From the NCBI RefSeq assembly GCF_000317105.1, contig NC_019693.1, forward strand, positions 2,108,001 through 2,172,000: 64,000 nt of DNA. The letters run 5' to 3'. Shown here piece after piece: positions 9,379-17,704 of this stretch (positions are counted from its first letter, which is position 1; every line of letters starts with the position of its first letter). Source of the DNA: Oscillatoria acuminata PCC 6304 (GTDB lineage: Bacteria > Cyanobacteriota > Cyanobacteriia > Cyanobacteriales > Laspinemataceae). The position numbers were made by a program, and so were the translations under genes. The notes below the pieces were generated by a model. The model was not told the origin of the DNA, ran no database searches, and saw only the letters and a program-made list of their open reading frames with translations.

Positions 9379-9390
9379 CCAATTACTTTT

Positions 9391-9450
9391 TTCCTAATCT
9401 TTGCACAGACTGGTCTGAGACTTGCTGATATTTCAAACGAAGATTCGTAG
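9391..9450 (-). pseudogene. Remnant of the wbpD 3' end
   Basis: The stretch reading ctttgcacagactggtctgagacttgctgatattt closely matches the end of the intact wbpD gene at 10946-10985 (ctttgtacagactgggctgatacttgctgatattt). The similarity fades after about 45 bases. It lies directly upstream of the UPF0175 gene. This is too short to encode anything and is best read as a recombination scar. Confidence 0.7.
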
Positions 9451-9470
9451 AGTGGGCAGTGCGAAACTAA

Positions 9471-9640
9471 GGGGATTGCAAAAAATAAATCATCCAACCG
9501 TTCAACTGAAAGGAAGGTATCTGTCGGAGTAAATGCGCAGGCCCCAGGGCGTATGCAATACGCCCCTACATTGACGGGACTACTCCGTTGATCCGTCACT
9601 ACGAACGAACGTTATGGATATTTTATTTTTTGGAGTTCCC
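9471..9640 (+). mobile_element. MITE copy 1 (imperfect TIRs, TAA target duplication)
   Basis: This 170-base element has imperfect terminal inverted repeats (GGGGATTGCAAAAAATAAA at the left, complement of GGGAACTCCAAAAAATAAA at the right) and is flanked by TAA on both sides. An inverted second copy lies at 58256-58418 with TGA on both sides. It has no transposase gene. The interior holds a GC-rich palindrome (gggcgtattgcatacgcccc-like). A TNA target duplication points to mobilisation by an IS5-type transposase, but none with matching ends is in this window. Confidence 0.78.
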
Positions 9641-9644
9641 TAAG

Positions 9645-9890
9645 ATAAAACGCTCTGCTTCCACAAGTCCCAGGGTACTAATCAAGGCTTGCATCCCTTC
9701 AAGGCGAATTTCTGAATCAGTTTTCATACCATTTCTCCACAAAAGCTAATGCTTCTCCACGCAACATTCCTAAAATATTGTTGACCGATCGCCCAAGCTT
9801 TAGCAACCTATCATCTGTTGAAACAAATAAAGTAGCTTGGCCATGAATTATTGCTGATGCCAGATGCAAAGCATCATAGTTACCAATCCC
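9645..9890 (-). pseudogene. Partial copy of the PIN toxin / small partner pair
   Basis: These 245 bases match 10314-10558 almost base for base. They carry the C-terminal end of the PIN toxin and the first 27 or so codons of the small partner gene. Differences include an extra ATT in the PIN part. The copy ends abruptly at the DegT remnant on the right and at the MITE on the left, so neither gene is complete. The high identity shows a recent segmental duplication. Confidence 0.85.
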
Positions 9891-9892
9891 TA

Positions 9893-10110
9893 GGCGACCG
9901 CCCCCAAGCCAATCCCCAGGGTCTCTAAATCCCTATTCAGGGCGATTACCTGCTTCACGCCTAACTACTCAGCCACTTCCTACTCAAACAGCTTAACATC
10001 AGGCCCCATAATAAACTGGCATGATTCTAAAATTCGGTTAATCGCGGCTTGCACTTCATCCTTGATTTGCTCGTACTGGGGCTTGAGACGGGAATTTTAA
10101 TTTGGCTCAT
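9893..10110 (-). pseudogene. Remnant of a WbpE-like DegT gene (5' end)
   Basis: This corresponds to 8115-8323, the first 70 codons of the main DegT pseudogene. It includes the cttaacatcaggccccataa block and ends at the start codon region (cttgagacgggaattttaat then the CAT of the ATG). It carries several substitutions and a short deletion near the start. It abuts the duplicated TA fragment at 9890. Together with the intact pair at 10185-10833 it forms a 'TA pair then DegT head' unit. Confidence 0.78.
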
Positions 10111-10184
10111 GTTGCTGGACTTAGTTTTGATGTCAATTATCTGATATTAAAGAGAGAACGGGTGTTTCCGCAGGCGATCGCCTG

Positions 10185-10397
10185 CTAAACATGGGGATTA
10201 CCCAACTGATTAGTTAGAGTATTTGCTTCTTCCGCTAATTCCTTCAGACTAATTTTGGGCAAACCCTCTTGCCGCCATTGGGTGTAATCAAAGCGATCTC
10301 GTGTCATCACGAGGATAAAACGCTCTGCTTCCACAAGTCCCAGGGTACTAATCAAGGCCTGCATTCCTTCAATGCGAATTTCTGAATCAGTTTTCAT
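10185..10397 (-). CDS. Small partner of PIN toxin (putative antitoxin)
   Basis: The protein has about 70 residues and opens MKTDSEIRIEGMQALISTLG. It continues AERFILVMTRDRFDYTQWRQEGLP and has a lysine- and glutamate-rich tail. Proteins of this type are common in cyanobacteria next to PIN genes; I do not know a named family and infer an antitoxin role only from its position. I use the ATG at 10397, which overlaps the end of the PIN gene by 11 bases. Another in-frame ATG at 10412 lies five codons earlier. In this order the toxin gene comes first, the reverse of most type II pairs. Confidence 0.7.
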   Translation of the reverse strand: MKTDSEIRIEGMQALISTLGLVEAERFILVMTRDRFDYTQWRQEGLPKISLKELAEEANTLTNQLGNPHV

Positions 10398-10833
10398 ACC
10401 ATTTCTCCACAAAAGCTAATGCCTCTCCAGGCAACATTCCTAAAACATTGTTGACCGATCGCATTCGCTTTAGCAACCTATCATCGGTTGACACAAATAA
10501 ATTAGCTTGGCCATGAATTGCTGATGCCAGATGCAAAGCATCATAGTTCCCAATCCCCAGCTCCATGAAATTTGAAGCCATCTTTATAACCTGCTCATCA
10601 GCCCAGATAATTTCTGCTGCAATAGTTCGCCACTGCATTATGGCAAGTTGGCGCTCTGGGAATGGGTTTTTAGAACACTCCAAGTCGAGTATAGAGGACC
10701 AAACTAATGTGCATTCTCCGTCCCGAATTTTCCTTTGCAGTATCAGCTTCGCTTCAGTTTCCAGACGAATTCTGTTTTGGTTCTGATCGTCATAAGGACG
10801 ATTAAAACAGCACAGATCCAGATAAATACGCAT
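10387..10833 (-). CDS. PIN domain ribonuclease (VapC-like toxin)
   Basis: The protein has 148 residues. The N-terminus MRIYLDLCCFNRPYDD gives the first catalytic Asp. Later conserved acids are in SSILDLECSKNP, MELGIGNYDALHLASAI and VSTDDRLLKRM, which is the PIN-domain order D-E-D-D. By family it is an RNase toxin. It overlaps the small partner gene downstream. A truncated second copy of the pair lies at 9645-9890. The leader upstream (10849-10935) is a remnant of a DUF29 5' end, so the pair has replaced or displaced an earlier DUF29 gene after wbpD. Confidence 0.86.
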   Translation of the reverse strand: MRIYLDLCCFNRPYDDQNQNRIRLETEAKLILQRKIRDGECTLVWSSILDLECSKNPFPERQLAIMQWRTIAAEIIWADEQVIKMASNFMELGIGNYDALHLASAIHGQANLFVSTDDRLLKRMRSVNNVLGMLPGEALAFVEKWYEN

Positions 10834-10853
10834 CTAGTCCAAAATTATGCAAT

Positions 10854-10935
10854 TTATTTTTTAGTAATTTCTCTAAACATCCGATTTGTTAAGCGTTTTT
10901 TCGACAATTTTCTCCTCCCCTCCTTTCCAGGATTT
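10854..10935 (-). pseudogene. Remnant of a DUF29 leader and start
   Basis: The minus strand here has a strong ribosome site (GGAGGGGAGGAGAAAA) followed by TTGTCGAAAAAACGCTTAAC. The leader and first codons line up with those of the DUF29 gene at 17688 (GGGAGGAGAAAATTGTGGGGGAAACGCTTTAC). The frame can be read for only 17 codons (TTG start 10907, TAA 10856-10854). I read it as a truncated DUF29 head rather than a real peptide gene. Together with the wbpD 3' end it reproduces the arrangement found at 17690-17790. Confidence 0.55.
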
Positions 10936-10938
10936 CGA

Positions 10939-11520
10939 TTATCCTAGTCTTTGTACAGACTGGGCTGATACTTGCTGATATTTCACCCCTTGCGAATCAA
11001 CCGCCAAACCCTCTGCATCAAACTCTAACACATCCCCATAGGCGCTCATCCAGCCCCTAATTTTCGCGGGAACCCCAGCCACCATCGCATAAGCAGGGAC
11101 ATCCTTAGTCACCACCGCACCCGCCGCCACAAAAGCACATTCATGGAGCGTCACCCCACAAACAATCGTGGCATTTGCCCCAATACTGGCCCCCCGCTTC
11201 ACCCAAGTTGTGCCATAATCGCTGCTGGTATTCCGAGGGAACTCGCAGCGGGGGGTTTTAACGTTGGTAAACACCATGCTGGGACCACAAAACACATAAT
11301 CCTCCAGAATCACTCCCTCATAGAGAGAGACATTATTCTGAATTTTGCAATAATTCCCAACGGTTACCTGATTGGCGACAAAGACATTCTGCCCCAAAAT
11401 GCAATGTTCCCCAATCTTAGACTTGCCCATGACATGGGAAAAATGCCAAATTTTGCTGCCTTCACCAATCTCAGCCCCTTCATCCACATAAGCAGATTGA
11501 TGAACAAAAAAATTGCTCAT
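10939..11520 (-). CDS. wbpD: UDP-amino-sugar N-acetyltransferase, WbpD/WlbB type
   Basis: The protein has 193 residues. It opens MSNFFVHQSAYVDEGAEIGEG, then KIWHFSHVM, ILGQNVFVANQVTVGNYCKIQNN, and the hallmark EDYVFCGPSMVFTNV with PR..FPR, followed by TTWVKRGASIGANATIVCG and a closing AAGAVVTKDVPAYAMVAGVPAKI. This is the left-handed beta-helix of WbpD-type enzymes, which N-acetylate the 3-amino group of UDP-GlcNAc3NA-uronate. I take the ATG at 11520, which overlaps the wbpB stop as ATGA. The longer frame to 11685 is opposite the better-supported wbpB frame. It is intact although its pathway partners wbpB and wbpE are broken. Confidence 0.9.
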   Translation of the reverse strand: MSNFFVHQSAYVDEGAEIGEGSKIWHFSHVMGKSKIGEHCILGQNVFVANQVTVGNYCKIQNNVSLYEGVILEDYVFCGPSMVFTNVKTPRCEFPRNTSSDYGTTWVKRGASIGANATIVCGVTLHECAFVAAGAVVTKDVPAYAMVAGVPAKIRGWMSAYGDVLEFDAEGLAVDSQGVKYQQVSAQSVQRLG

Positions 11521-12467
11521 ACCACCACGCTCTTCTTCAAAGCACTCTTGCCATCCGTCAGGGGTTGTTGACGAGTAGCAACACAATCCAGAAAATGCTG
11601 ACATTCCAAACGCAAGGGTTCTTTCTCTGCCAAAAATAAAGTAGTTTCTGCGGTTTGACGCGGAATAGGCAACCCTCCTTCCCACTCAATGCCCTGATCA
11701 TAAATTTTTAGCTTACCTTCCTTGGCCGTATCATCAAAAACTGCCATTTTGCGATCGCCAATCACCACCAGTTTTTGCTCCTTATAAGGATGCAGCCAAC
11801 TCACAAAAATATGAGCCCTCACTTCCTGCTCAAACACCAAATTCGTCACCGTCACATCGGCAATACCGGATTGCAGATAAGTCCCTCCCGAGGCAGTCAC
11901 CACCGTGGGTTCTGCTCCAATTACACTAGAAATAACCGCAATATCATGGGGAGCAAAACTCCAGAGAATATTTTCTTCCTGGCGAACTTTTCCAAAATTG
12001 AGACGATTGGAATAAATGTACAACAGCTTGCCTAACTCCTGCCGCTGCACCAAATCCTTCAACAAAGTCACAGCAGGGTGATATTCCAGAATATGCCCCA
12101 CCATCAGAATAGAACCGCGACTCTGAGCCAGTTCTACCAACTCCTATCCTTCTTTGTAGCGGAGGGCCAAGGGCTTTTTCACAAATACATCCTTCCCTGA
12201 CAAAATCGCCTGCTTCACTTGGGCATAGTGCATCGCGGCGGGAGTTGCCAGAACCACCGCTTGAATCTCAGGATTTTTCAAGATTTCGTCAAAATCCTGA
12301 GTCACGCTAATTTCTGGATATAACTGAGACTGGGCCTGAAGTGCCATCTCATTCTTATCGCAAAGCCAACGTAACGCTTTTAACTGAGCAAAATTGCGAA
12401 CCAAATTTTTGCCCCATTAGCCGCAACCCACTACCGCCAATTGAATTTTTGTTTTCCCTGCACTCAC
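11517..12467 (-). pseudogene. wbpB: WbpB-like Gfo/Idh/MocA oxidoreductase with two in-frame stops
   Basis: A single frame runs from a GTG at 12467 (GTGA overlap with the wbpA stop) to 11517 with two nonsense codons and no frameshift. The first stop is a TAA inside the NAD-binding motif, where VVGCG-stop-WGKNL replaces the expected VVGCGYWGKNL. The second is a TAG at 12146-12144 after LRYKEG. Remaining motifs fit the family: AVVLATPAAMHYAQ, DVFVKKPLAL, MVGHILEYHPAV, and SFAPHDIAVI. In the Wbp pathway this enzyme oxidises C3 of UDP-GlcNAcA. Reading frames on either side of the stops remain conserved, so the damage looks recent. Confidence 0.88.
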
Positions 12468-13792
12468 AATAATGTCACCTTTTCTTGATTGCAAAGTAAA
12501 TGGCGTGTCACTCCTCGCGTATCGAACACGGACTGAGCCTTTTCCACCACATCAAGATAATCTATTTTGCTATGGTCGGTGGCAATAATGACTAAATCCA
12601 CATCACCGATCGCCCCTTGAGTCAGTTCCACCGATTCTAAATGATGCCCACTGACTTGAATCTCAGGAACGTAGGGGTCGTGGTAAGTCAGCTTGACAGC
12701 ATCTTTTAACAGCAACTCCATAATGGCAATGGCGGGAGACTCTCGCCAATCGCTGATATCTTTCTTATAGGCAGCCCCAAGCACTAAAACCTGCGATCGC
12801 GAGGGTGCTTTTCCAATCAGATTCAACACACGCCCCACCTTCTCGCGCACAAACTCCGGCATTTTCCGGTTAACTTCCCCTGCCAGGGCAATAAAATGGG
12901 TCTCAAAGTTATGCTCTTTGGCCTTCCATTCCAGGTAATGAGGGTCGAGCGGAATACAGTGGCCCCCTACCCCAGGCCCCGGATAAAACGGCATAATCCC
13001 AAAAGGTTTCGTATTCGCCGCATCTAAGACTTCCCAAACATTCAACTCCAGGCGATCGCATAACAGCGCCAACTCATTCACCAAGGCAATATTCACCGCC
13101 CGAAACGTATTCTCAAACACCTTCACCAGTTCTGCTGCCTTAGCACTACTCACGGGCATGACAGTTTCTATGGTCTGCTCATAAAACAGCGTTGCCACGG
13201 CCAAAGAATGGGGGTCAGAAGCCCCAACCACTTTATTCGTATTCTTCGTGGTATAACGCTGATTCCTCGGGTCCACCCGTTCCGGAGAATGGGCCAAAAA
13301 GAAATCTTGTCCCTGTTGCAAACCACTGGTTTTCTCCAGCAGAGGTCGCATCACCTCATCAGTCGTTCCTGGATAAGTGGTTGATTCCAACGTCACAAGC
13401 TGCCCTGGTCTGAGCCGCTCAGAAATTTGTTCCGTAACGCTTTCGATATAACTTAAATTCGGGGTGAGATTCTTAGTCAGGGGAGTGGGAACGCAGATGA
13501 CAATTACATCAACCTCTGCCACACGGTCAAAACTGGTCACTGCTTGCAAATGACCGCTATCCACCACCTGTTTTAATTCTTCTTCTTGGAGATCGCCAAT
13601 ATAATTATCCCCTTGATTGACTTGTTGAGCGCGCCTGGGGTTCTGCTCAATGCCCAGCACTCGAAAGCCCACTTTGGCTTTTTCCACGGCAAAAGGCAAG
13701 CCCACATATCCCAGGCCTACCACCCCCACAACAGCAGTGCGGTCTTTTATTTTTTCTTGCAGTGTCAGTAAGGCTGGAGGCGTTTGACTCAT
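12464..13792 (-). CDS. wbpA: UDP-N-acetylglucosamine 6-dehydrogenase, WbpA type
   Basis: The protein has 442 residues, a normal length for the UDP-glucose/GDP-mannose dehydrogenase family. The NAD motif is VGVVGLGYVGLPFAVE. VICVPTPLTKNLTPNLSYI, LESTTYPGTTDEVM, and FLAHSPERVDPRN follow, and the catalytic Cys lies in GPGVGGHCIPLDPHYL. The SPERVDPRN pattern is typical of WbpA/WecC enzymes rather than plain UDP-glucose dehydrogenases. It would oxidise UDP-GlcNAc to UDP-GlcNAcA, the first step towards diacetamido uronic acids. It heads the wbpA-wbpB-wbpD order. Intact, with no visible lesions. Confidence 0.92.
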   Translation of the reverse strand: MSQTPPALLTLQEKIKDRTAVVGVVGLGYVGLPFAVEKAKVGFRVLGIEQNPRRAQQVNQGDNYIGDLQEEELKQVVDSGHLQAVTSFDRVAEVDVIVICVPTPLTKNLTPNLSYIESVTEQISERLRPGQLVTLESTTYPGTTDEVMRPLLEKTSGLQQGQDFFLAHSPERVDPRNQRYTTKNTNKVVGASDPHSLAVATLFYEQTIETVMPVSSAKAAELVKVFENTFRAVNIALVNELALLCDRLELNVWEVLDAANTKPFGIMPFYPGPGVGGHCIPLDPHYLEWKAKEHNFETHFIALAGEVNRKMPEFVREKVGRVLNLIGKAPSRSQVLVLGAAYKKDISDWRESPAIAIMELLLKDAVKLTYHDPYVPEIQVSGHHLESVELTQGAIGDVDLVIIATDHSKIDYLDVVEKAQSVFDTRGVTRHLLCNQEKVTLL

Positions 13793-13879
13793 GTCGTTTG
13801 CAGTGATGATTTTCTTAAATGAGTAAATTTACTGGTCTGTGTTCCAGACAGGGGTTGCTTGAAAAGGTTCCTCTACAGT

Positions 13880-14135
13880 TCGGTAGGAGGCGATCGGCCC
13901 TAGATTGTCTTAACTCTGGGGAGACTGTCTGGAGTGATAGAGAGGCGATCGCTTTCCAAGAGCTTATCATAACCGAGTGGCAACACCCGACGGGGGTTTT
14001 AACCGACGCCAGTGGTTGCTGTCTGAGCAGAGTGAACTACCACACCCTGGCGATCGCCCTCAAGCCAATCCCCAGCGCATATGTATCCGAATTCAGGGCG
14101 ATCGCCTGTTCAACTCCTCAAATACTGACCCCCCT
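13880..14135. repeat. Composite repeat including a DegT head fragment
   Basis: Bases 13886-14130 hold a block (aggcgatcggccc ... gactgtctggagtgatagagaggcgatcgc) that recurs at 20822-20895 with clear similarity. About 90 bases on (from 14051) comes a fragment of the WbpE-like DegT 5' region (caagccaatccccagcgc ... cgatcgcctgttcaac). This matches 8109-8185 and the fragment at 20895-20972. There is no usable ORF. It lies between the wbpA start and a DUF29 remnant and probably contains whatever promoter wbpA uses. Confidence 0.65.
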
Positions 14136-14138
14136 GAA

Positions 14139-14273
14139 TCAGTTGCCCAAGGCTGCAATTTCCTCCAGTAAATTGGGCAAATCCAGCCGTTCCCATTGAT
14201 GTTGTTTTAGGGCTTCCGCTTGCTGTTGCGTCCAAGCATAAAAGTCTAGATCATAAAGATTAATTTTAGTCAA
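14139..14273 (-). pseudogene. DUF29 5' fragment
   Basis: Reading the minus strand from a TTG at 14273, the codons give NLYDLDFYAWTQQQAEALKQ and then HQWERLDLPNLLEEIAALGN before a TGA at 14141-14139. This is a good DUF29 N-terminus of 44 residues, about a quarter of the family length; the rest is missing. The TTG overlaps the TGA of the preceding, IS-interrupted DUF29 gene (TTGA), so these were two tandem overlapping DUF29 genes. The break lies right next to the DegT head fragment. Confidence 0.75.
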
Positions 14274-14401
14274 GCCTCTATAGAAACCACCTTAATCACA
14301 AGCGGACGGGAATCAGGCCCAAAGTCTTCACTCAAAACTTCCTCGAAGGAAAACGGACAGACTTCAGGAAACTGTTGATCAGGTAAATCCGTTTCTACAA
14401 T
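14270..14401 (-). pseudogene. C-terminal part of IS-interrupted DUF29 gene
   Basis: On the minus strand, after the 6-base target duplication ATTGTA, the codons read ETDLPDQQFPEVCPFSFEEV and end in a TGA at 14272-14270. This is the typical DUF29 tail. If the IS4-like element (14402-17340) and one copy of the target duplication are removed, it joins in frame with the N-terminal part at 17341-17688, giving a 157-residue DUF29 protein of normal length. Confidence 0.85.
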
Positions 14402-14485
14402 CAATACCTTCGCCAATTTAATGGTCACTGGCCTCCTGGGAATGTTGATGGATACAGCCCAGGCTGGATAAGCGTTTTAAAATCT

Positions 14486-14510
14486 GACCCAATAAAACTG
14501 GGTCAGGTTT
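14486..14510 (-). terminator. Hairpin after IS4-like transposase
   Basis: The inverted repeat CTGACCCA / TGGGTCAG with a 7-base loop lies 4 bases after the transposase stop. In minus-strand reading it is followed by ATTTTAAAA. This fits a modest rho-independent terminator, and it also overlaps the end region of the IS element. Confidence 0.5.
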
Positions 14511-14513
14511 TTC

Positions 14514-15661
14514 CTAAATCCGTTTTATGGTTTCTTCTGCATAACGGTATCCTCTACATTGACTTTTGAGATCCCGAACACTGGACAGAGGCCCCTTCTG
14601 GGTAGCCTTTAACAGATAATGGGATAAATTCACCATAAAAAAGGAAAGATTCGCGGAATTAGTCACCCCGGTCTCCTTAATATTCATAAAGTCTTCTAGT
14701 CCCCAAAATTGTTTGGCATCTCTAAAGTTAAATTCTATTTGAAATCGCAGTCCATAATAATCAATTATTTTTTCATAACTTAAGTTCACATCGCTGGAGA
14801 ATAAAATGACATGACTTTGGCTTGAAGTCCGCTGGTTGGTTTTTACTATAATCACCACATTCAAATCTTGGGCAAATTCTTTGTGCAGAAGAGTCGCTTG
14901 ATAAATCTCCGTGGTAATTTTATTTTTGTCCGTTGTCTTTTTTTTCAAATACTTGGTGGGAATTTGACCAAGCTGAAGCCTGGGTCCATACTTGGCTTTA
15001 GTTTTTTCTTCTGGATTAGAGGGTTCGTAAGGAAAATACAAAGCGGAGTCTTGGCGCAATTTAGAAATTAAATGAAGTTTTAATTGACGAGCCATTTGCA
15101 AGGCGTTATTATTTCCGAAATGTCCGTCCAGCAATAAATACGTCAAAGGGAACAATTGATTTATACAGCCCAGCAATCGAGCAATTGCTGCCTTAATCCG
15201 CACTAACTCTGGAGTAAAAGTTACTTGTGTTTTGTCTTTATTCTTGCTCCCGGGGGGTCGGCCTCCTTTATTTTTGACTAGAGCTTTATCCCCCTTATCC
15301 TGAATGTTACTTTCATCTGGGGGGCCTGATTTAGAATTTTTTGCTAATTTTTTCTCCTGGGATTTAGCTTGCTTTTTCTCTTGGGCTGCTGCCTTTTCTT
15401 CGGGAGTTTTTATGGTTTGTTCGATGTGAATGGGAAAAGATTTTCGGGCTTTGAACGCTAACTAAAGACAAAGCAAAGAAAGATAACCCCGGCACTGGTT
15501 TGCCGTATAAGCTGGAAAAAAATCGCTCAAGACCGTGAGTTTCTTTGACAGCTTTTGTGACAACCACTTCATCGCCAACGAGCAAATAAATATCATTTTT
15601 GTTGAACAAGTGCTCCCGAAAAAATACCCACAACATTGTGGCCCAAGGTAAAATCGTGTAA
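14514..15661 (-). pseudogene. IS4-like transposase, 3' part (frameshifted)
   Basis: From the junction with the nested element the codons read YTILPWATMLWVFFREHLF, then LVGDEVVVTKAVKETHGLERF and GKPVPGLSFFALSLVSV. After a single frameshift near 15450 they continue KARKSFPIHIEQTIK, a Lys-rich linker, LTYLLLDGHFGNN, and the C-terminal YGLRFQIEFNFRDAKQFWGLEDF, which holds the Y-x2-R-x3-E type signature of IS4-group DDE transposases. The stop is at 14516-14514. The 5' part is at 17083-17258. The frameshift alone would inactivate the enzyme. Confidence 0.85.
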
Positions 15662-15669
15662 AAGAATCG

Positions 15670-17082
15670 GGCTCTCCCGTACTTAGTATGCTAAAACTTA
15701 AGTAAACATCCAATTTAATAGGCTTCTCAACCTAAAATTTTCAAACTTAGGTAAACCATAGGCAGATTTTTTAATGACTTTCAGTTTGTTGTTAATTCCT
15801 TCTACCACTCCATTACTGGTGCGATTCTCAAAATAGTTGACAATTTCTGGAAACCATCGAATAACTGTTTTCGTAAAGGTGGGAAAAGATTGTTGAGCTT
15901 TAAACAGCCAATCTACCAACTTAACCAATCCCTCTGTTCCTTGCTGTTTTGATTCAAATATATCTCTAAACTCTTCTTTTAAATCGTGCATGATAGCGAG
16001 TTGAGGAAACTTTAATTTCACCTCTTTTAATTTTTTATTTTGCTTTTCAGTTAAATCTTTCTCGTTTTTAACAAGAGGATATTTGCTTTTGTTAATTGCC
16101 GAAATCAAGTCCGACTTTTCAGGATAATTTTCTTGAGAGTTTATTAAATATTTTTCAAATTTTCTCTGACTATCTAACTCTTCATTGAGTCCTTTCATTA
16201 AATGAAATCTATCGGCAACTATTTGAGCATGAGGAAGCAATTCTTCCACCAGTGTTTTATAGGGCATCCACAAATCTATACTCACTTCTTCTATAAAGTT
16301 TAAAATCTCTGAACCCCATCCCTGCAAGACTTTGAGCAATTCTTCTTTTCGTCTAGAATCCACAATTCCTACAGGTTTTCCTGCATCTATATCTACTAAA
16401 ACAGCACAATAATTGCCTTGTCCTTTTCTTTGAGAAATTTCATCAATTCCCAAACGACGAAATGGGGCAGGTTTTTCTTGTAATAATTCAGAACCGACAT
16501 CTGATAGCATCGTTTGAATTTCCTCTTCAGTGACCTGATATCGTCGAGCTACACTTTTGAATATTACTCTCCAACACTTCTTCAACAATTTTTAAAGTTA
16601 ACCTTTTGGTATAATTTCTTTTAGGGTTAACATAATCGAGAGATTCACTAAAAAGGTTTTTGGCAGGTTTTGGCATTTGAATTGCCGACGATTGACTCTC
16701 AAGTAAGTAGGATGTTGACTGAAAGGTAAATCTTTAACTAAATACCAATGATTTTGATGAAGCTTATTACTTTGATGCCCGCATAAGGGACAAACAGCCA
16801 ACTTCTGTAGTGATTCTATTTGTAAAACCAAGCCGATTTCTTTATGAATTTTATAATCTTTGACCCAGACTCCGGCCAAATCCAATAGTTGAGACATACT
16901 GTGACACTGAGCTTTAGAAGGCATAAATATTTTACTTTGTGGCTAAACTGCGTTATTCTATTATAACTTAAAATTTGCCCAAAGTCAACTCTGGCTTGAG
17001 TTTTAGGGCCAAAGATTGCAAAAATAAAAGTTTTAAAAGTAATTATTTAGCAATATTTTAGCATACTAAGTACGGGAGAACC
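15670..17082 (-). mobile_element. ISL3-family element nested in the IS4-like transposase gene
   Basis: This 1413-base element has 27-base terminal inverted repeats with one mismatch (GGYTCTCCCGTACTTAGTAT and onward). It is flanked by an exact 8-base duplication, AAGAATCG, at 15662-15669 and 17083-17090. ISL3 elements make 8-base duplications, and the transposase inside has the ISL3 zinc finger and DDE domains. The insertion interrupts the IS4-like transposase codons for Q-R-F-F-Y. Confidence 0.93.
15698..16924 (-). pseudogene. ISL3 transposase, frameshifted
   Basis: The N-terminal 108 codons (16924-16598) carry the ISL3 zinc ribbon (LAVCPLCGHQSNKLHQNHWY and RRQFKCQN). The C-terminal 296 codons (16588-15698) carry the DDE domain (LGIDEISQRKGQGNYCAVLVD, VSIDLWMPYKTLVE, VADRFHLMKGLN, NRTSNGVVEGINNKLKVIKK). 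Between them the frame changes twice, once at a run of T (ACCTTTTTAG) and once at a run of A (TTCAAAAG). The intervening codons in the middle frame (FSESLDYVNPKRNYTKRLTL) are the expected family sequence. Both shifts are at homopolymers, so decay and sequencing error are both possible. Confidence 0.85.
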
Positions 17083-17258
17083 AAGAATCGTTGTACCGTG
17101 CGATAACTGCCCCCAACTGGGGTCCAACGAGAAATCCCCAACATGGTCACTCGGCCCTCCATTGCCAGTATGGCTTTGGCAATCCGGCTTAATTGACGGA
17201 CAGTTGTGGCCCCTACGACTGGCACGAGGCATTGTAAAAGTGGTAAGATGTCTTTCAT
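17083..17258 (-). pseudogene. IS4-like transposase, 5' part
   Basis: From the ATG at 17258 the codons read MKDILPLLQCLVPVVGATTV, then RQLSRIAKAILAMEGRVTML and GISRWTPVGGSYRTVQRF before running into the ISL3 inverted repeat. This is the N-terminal domain of the transposase whose remainder is at 14514-15661. Removing the ISL3 element restores R-F-F-Y-T-I in frame. Confidence 0.85.
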
Positions 17259-17304
17259 GGGCTAATGTAGATGTCAATTGTAGTTTTCGTCAACAACAAT
17301 TGTA

Positions 17305-17688
17305 CTACGTTAGCCCTCCCTTTTTTTGGCGAAGGTATTGTACAATAGCTAAATCTTTCGCTTCAGGCCAACTTTCCCGCATCGCTTCATCTAAGCGAGA
17401 TTCCAGCCCTGGATTCCGCCGCAGTAACTTGGCGATCGCAGTTCTTTGCCCTCTAATCGTCCCTCGCCAGCTATTGGTTTGTTTCCAATCCTGAACTTGT
17501 GACTTCAACAAATCAGCGTTCAACTGGATGAATCGAGATTCGAGTTGATCATAATGACGATTCCCCAAATCTTCTAACTCCTCAACGAGGTGGGACAAAT
17601 CTAACTGCTCAAACTTGCCCTCACGCAGTAAATTGGCTTGATTGAACGCCCAGCTATAAAAATCCTGCTCGTAAAGCGTTTCCCCCAC
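17305..17688 (-). pseudogene. N-terminal part of IS-interrupted DUF29 gene
   Basis: From a GTG at 17688 with a strong upstream GGGAGGAG the codons read GETLYEQDFYSWAFNQANLL and LDLSHLVEELEDLG, typical of DUF29. Native sequence ends at 17341 (LAIV, 116 codons). The open frame continues 11 codons into the inverted repeat of the IS4-like element (QYLRQKKGGLT). The truncated ORF could still make a 127-residue protein lacking the DUF29 tail. The C-terminal part lies at 14270-14401. Upstream (17700-17790) is a remnant of the wbpD 3' end, the same context as for the DUF29 head at 10854. Confidence 0.85.
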
Positions 17689-17704
17689 AATTTTCTCCTC
17701 CCTT

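Larger units (their letters stand above)
14402..17340 (-). mobile_element. IS4-like element inserted in a DUF29 gene and itself split by ISL3
   Basis: The ends are perfect inverted repeats: CAATACCTTCGCCAA at the left (14402-14416) and TTGGCGAAGGTATTG at the right (17326-17340). TACAAT lies on both sides (14396-14401 and 17341-17346) as a 6-base target duplication. Without the nested ISL3 element and its duplication the element is about 1.52 kb. It holds one transposase gene on the minus strand, which is now broken twice. I call it IS4-like from the DDE transposase; the precise ISfinder group is uncertain. Confidence 0.88.

Noticed and set aside
10854-10907. A 17-codon ORF with a very strong ribosome site upstream of the PIN gene
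   Set aside because: Leader and first codons match the start of the DUF29 gene at 17688, so it is read as a DUF29 remnant rather than a leader peptide.
11521-11685. N-terminal extension of the wbpD frame by 55 codons
   Set aside because: The extension overlaps conserved wbpB codons and has no family resemblance; the ATG at 11520 gives a normal WbpD start.
14452-14466. Short inverted match (cagcccaggctgg) to the wbpD-tail remnant at 17728
   Set aside because: Only 13 bases, itself nearly palindromic, and inside the IS4-like element; probably chance.
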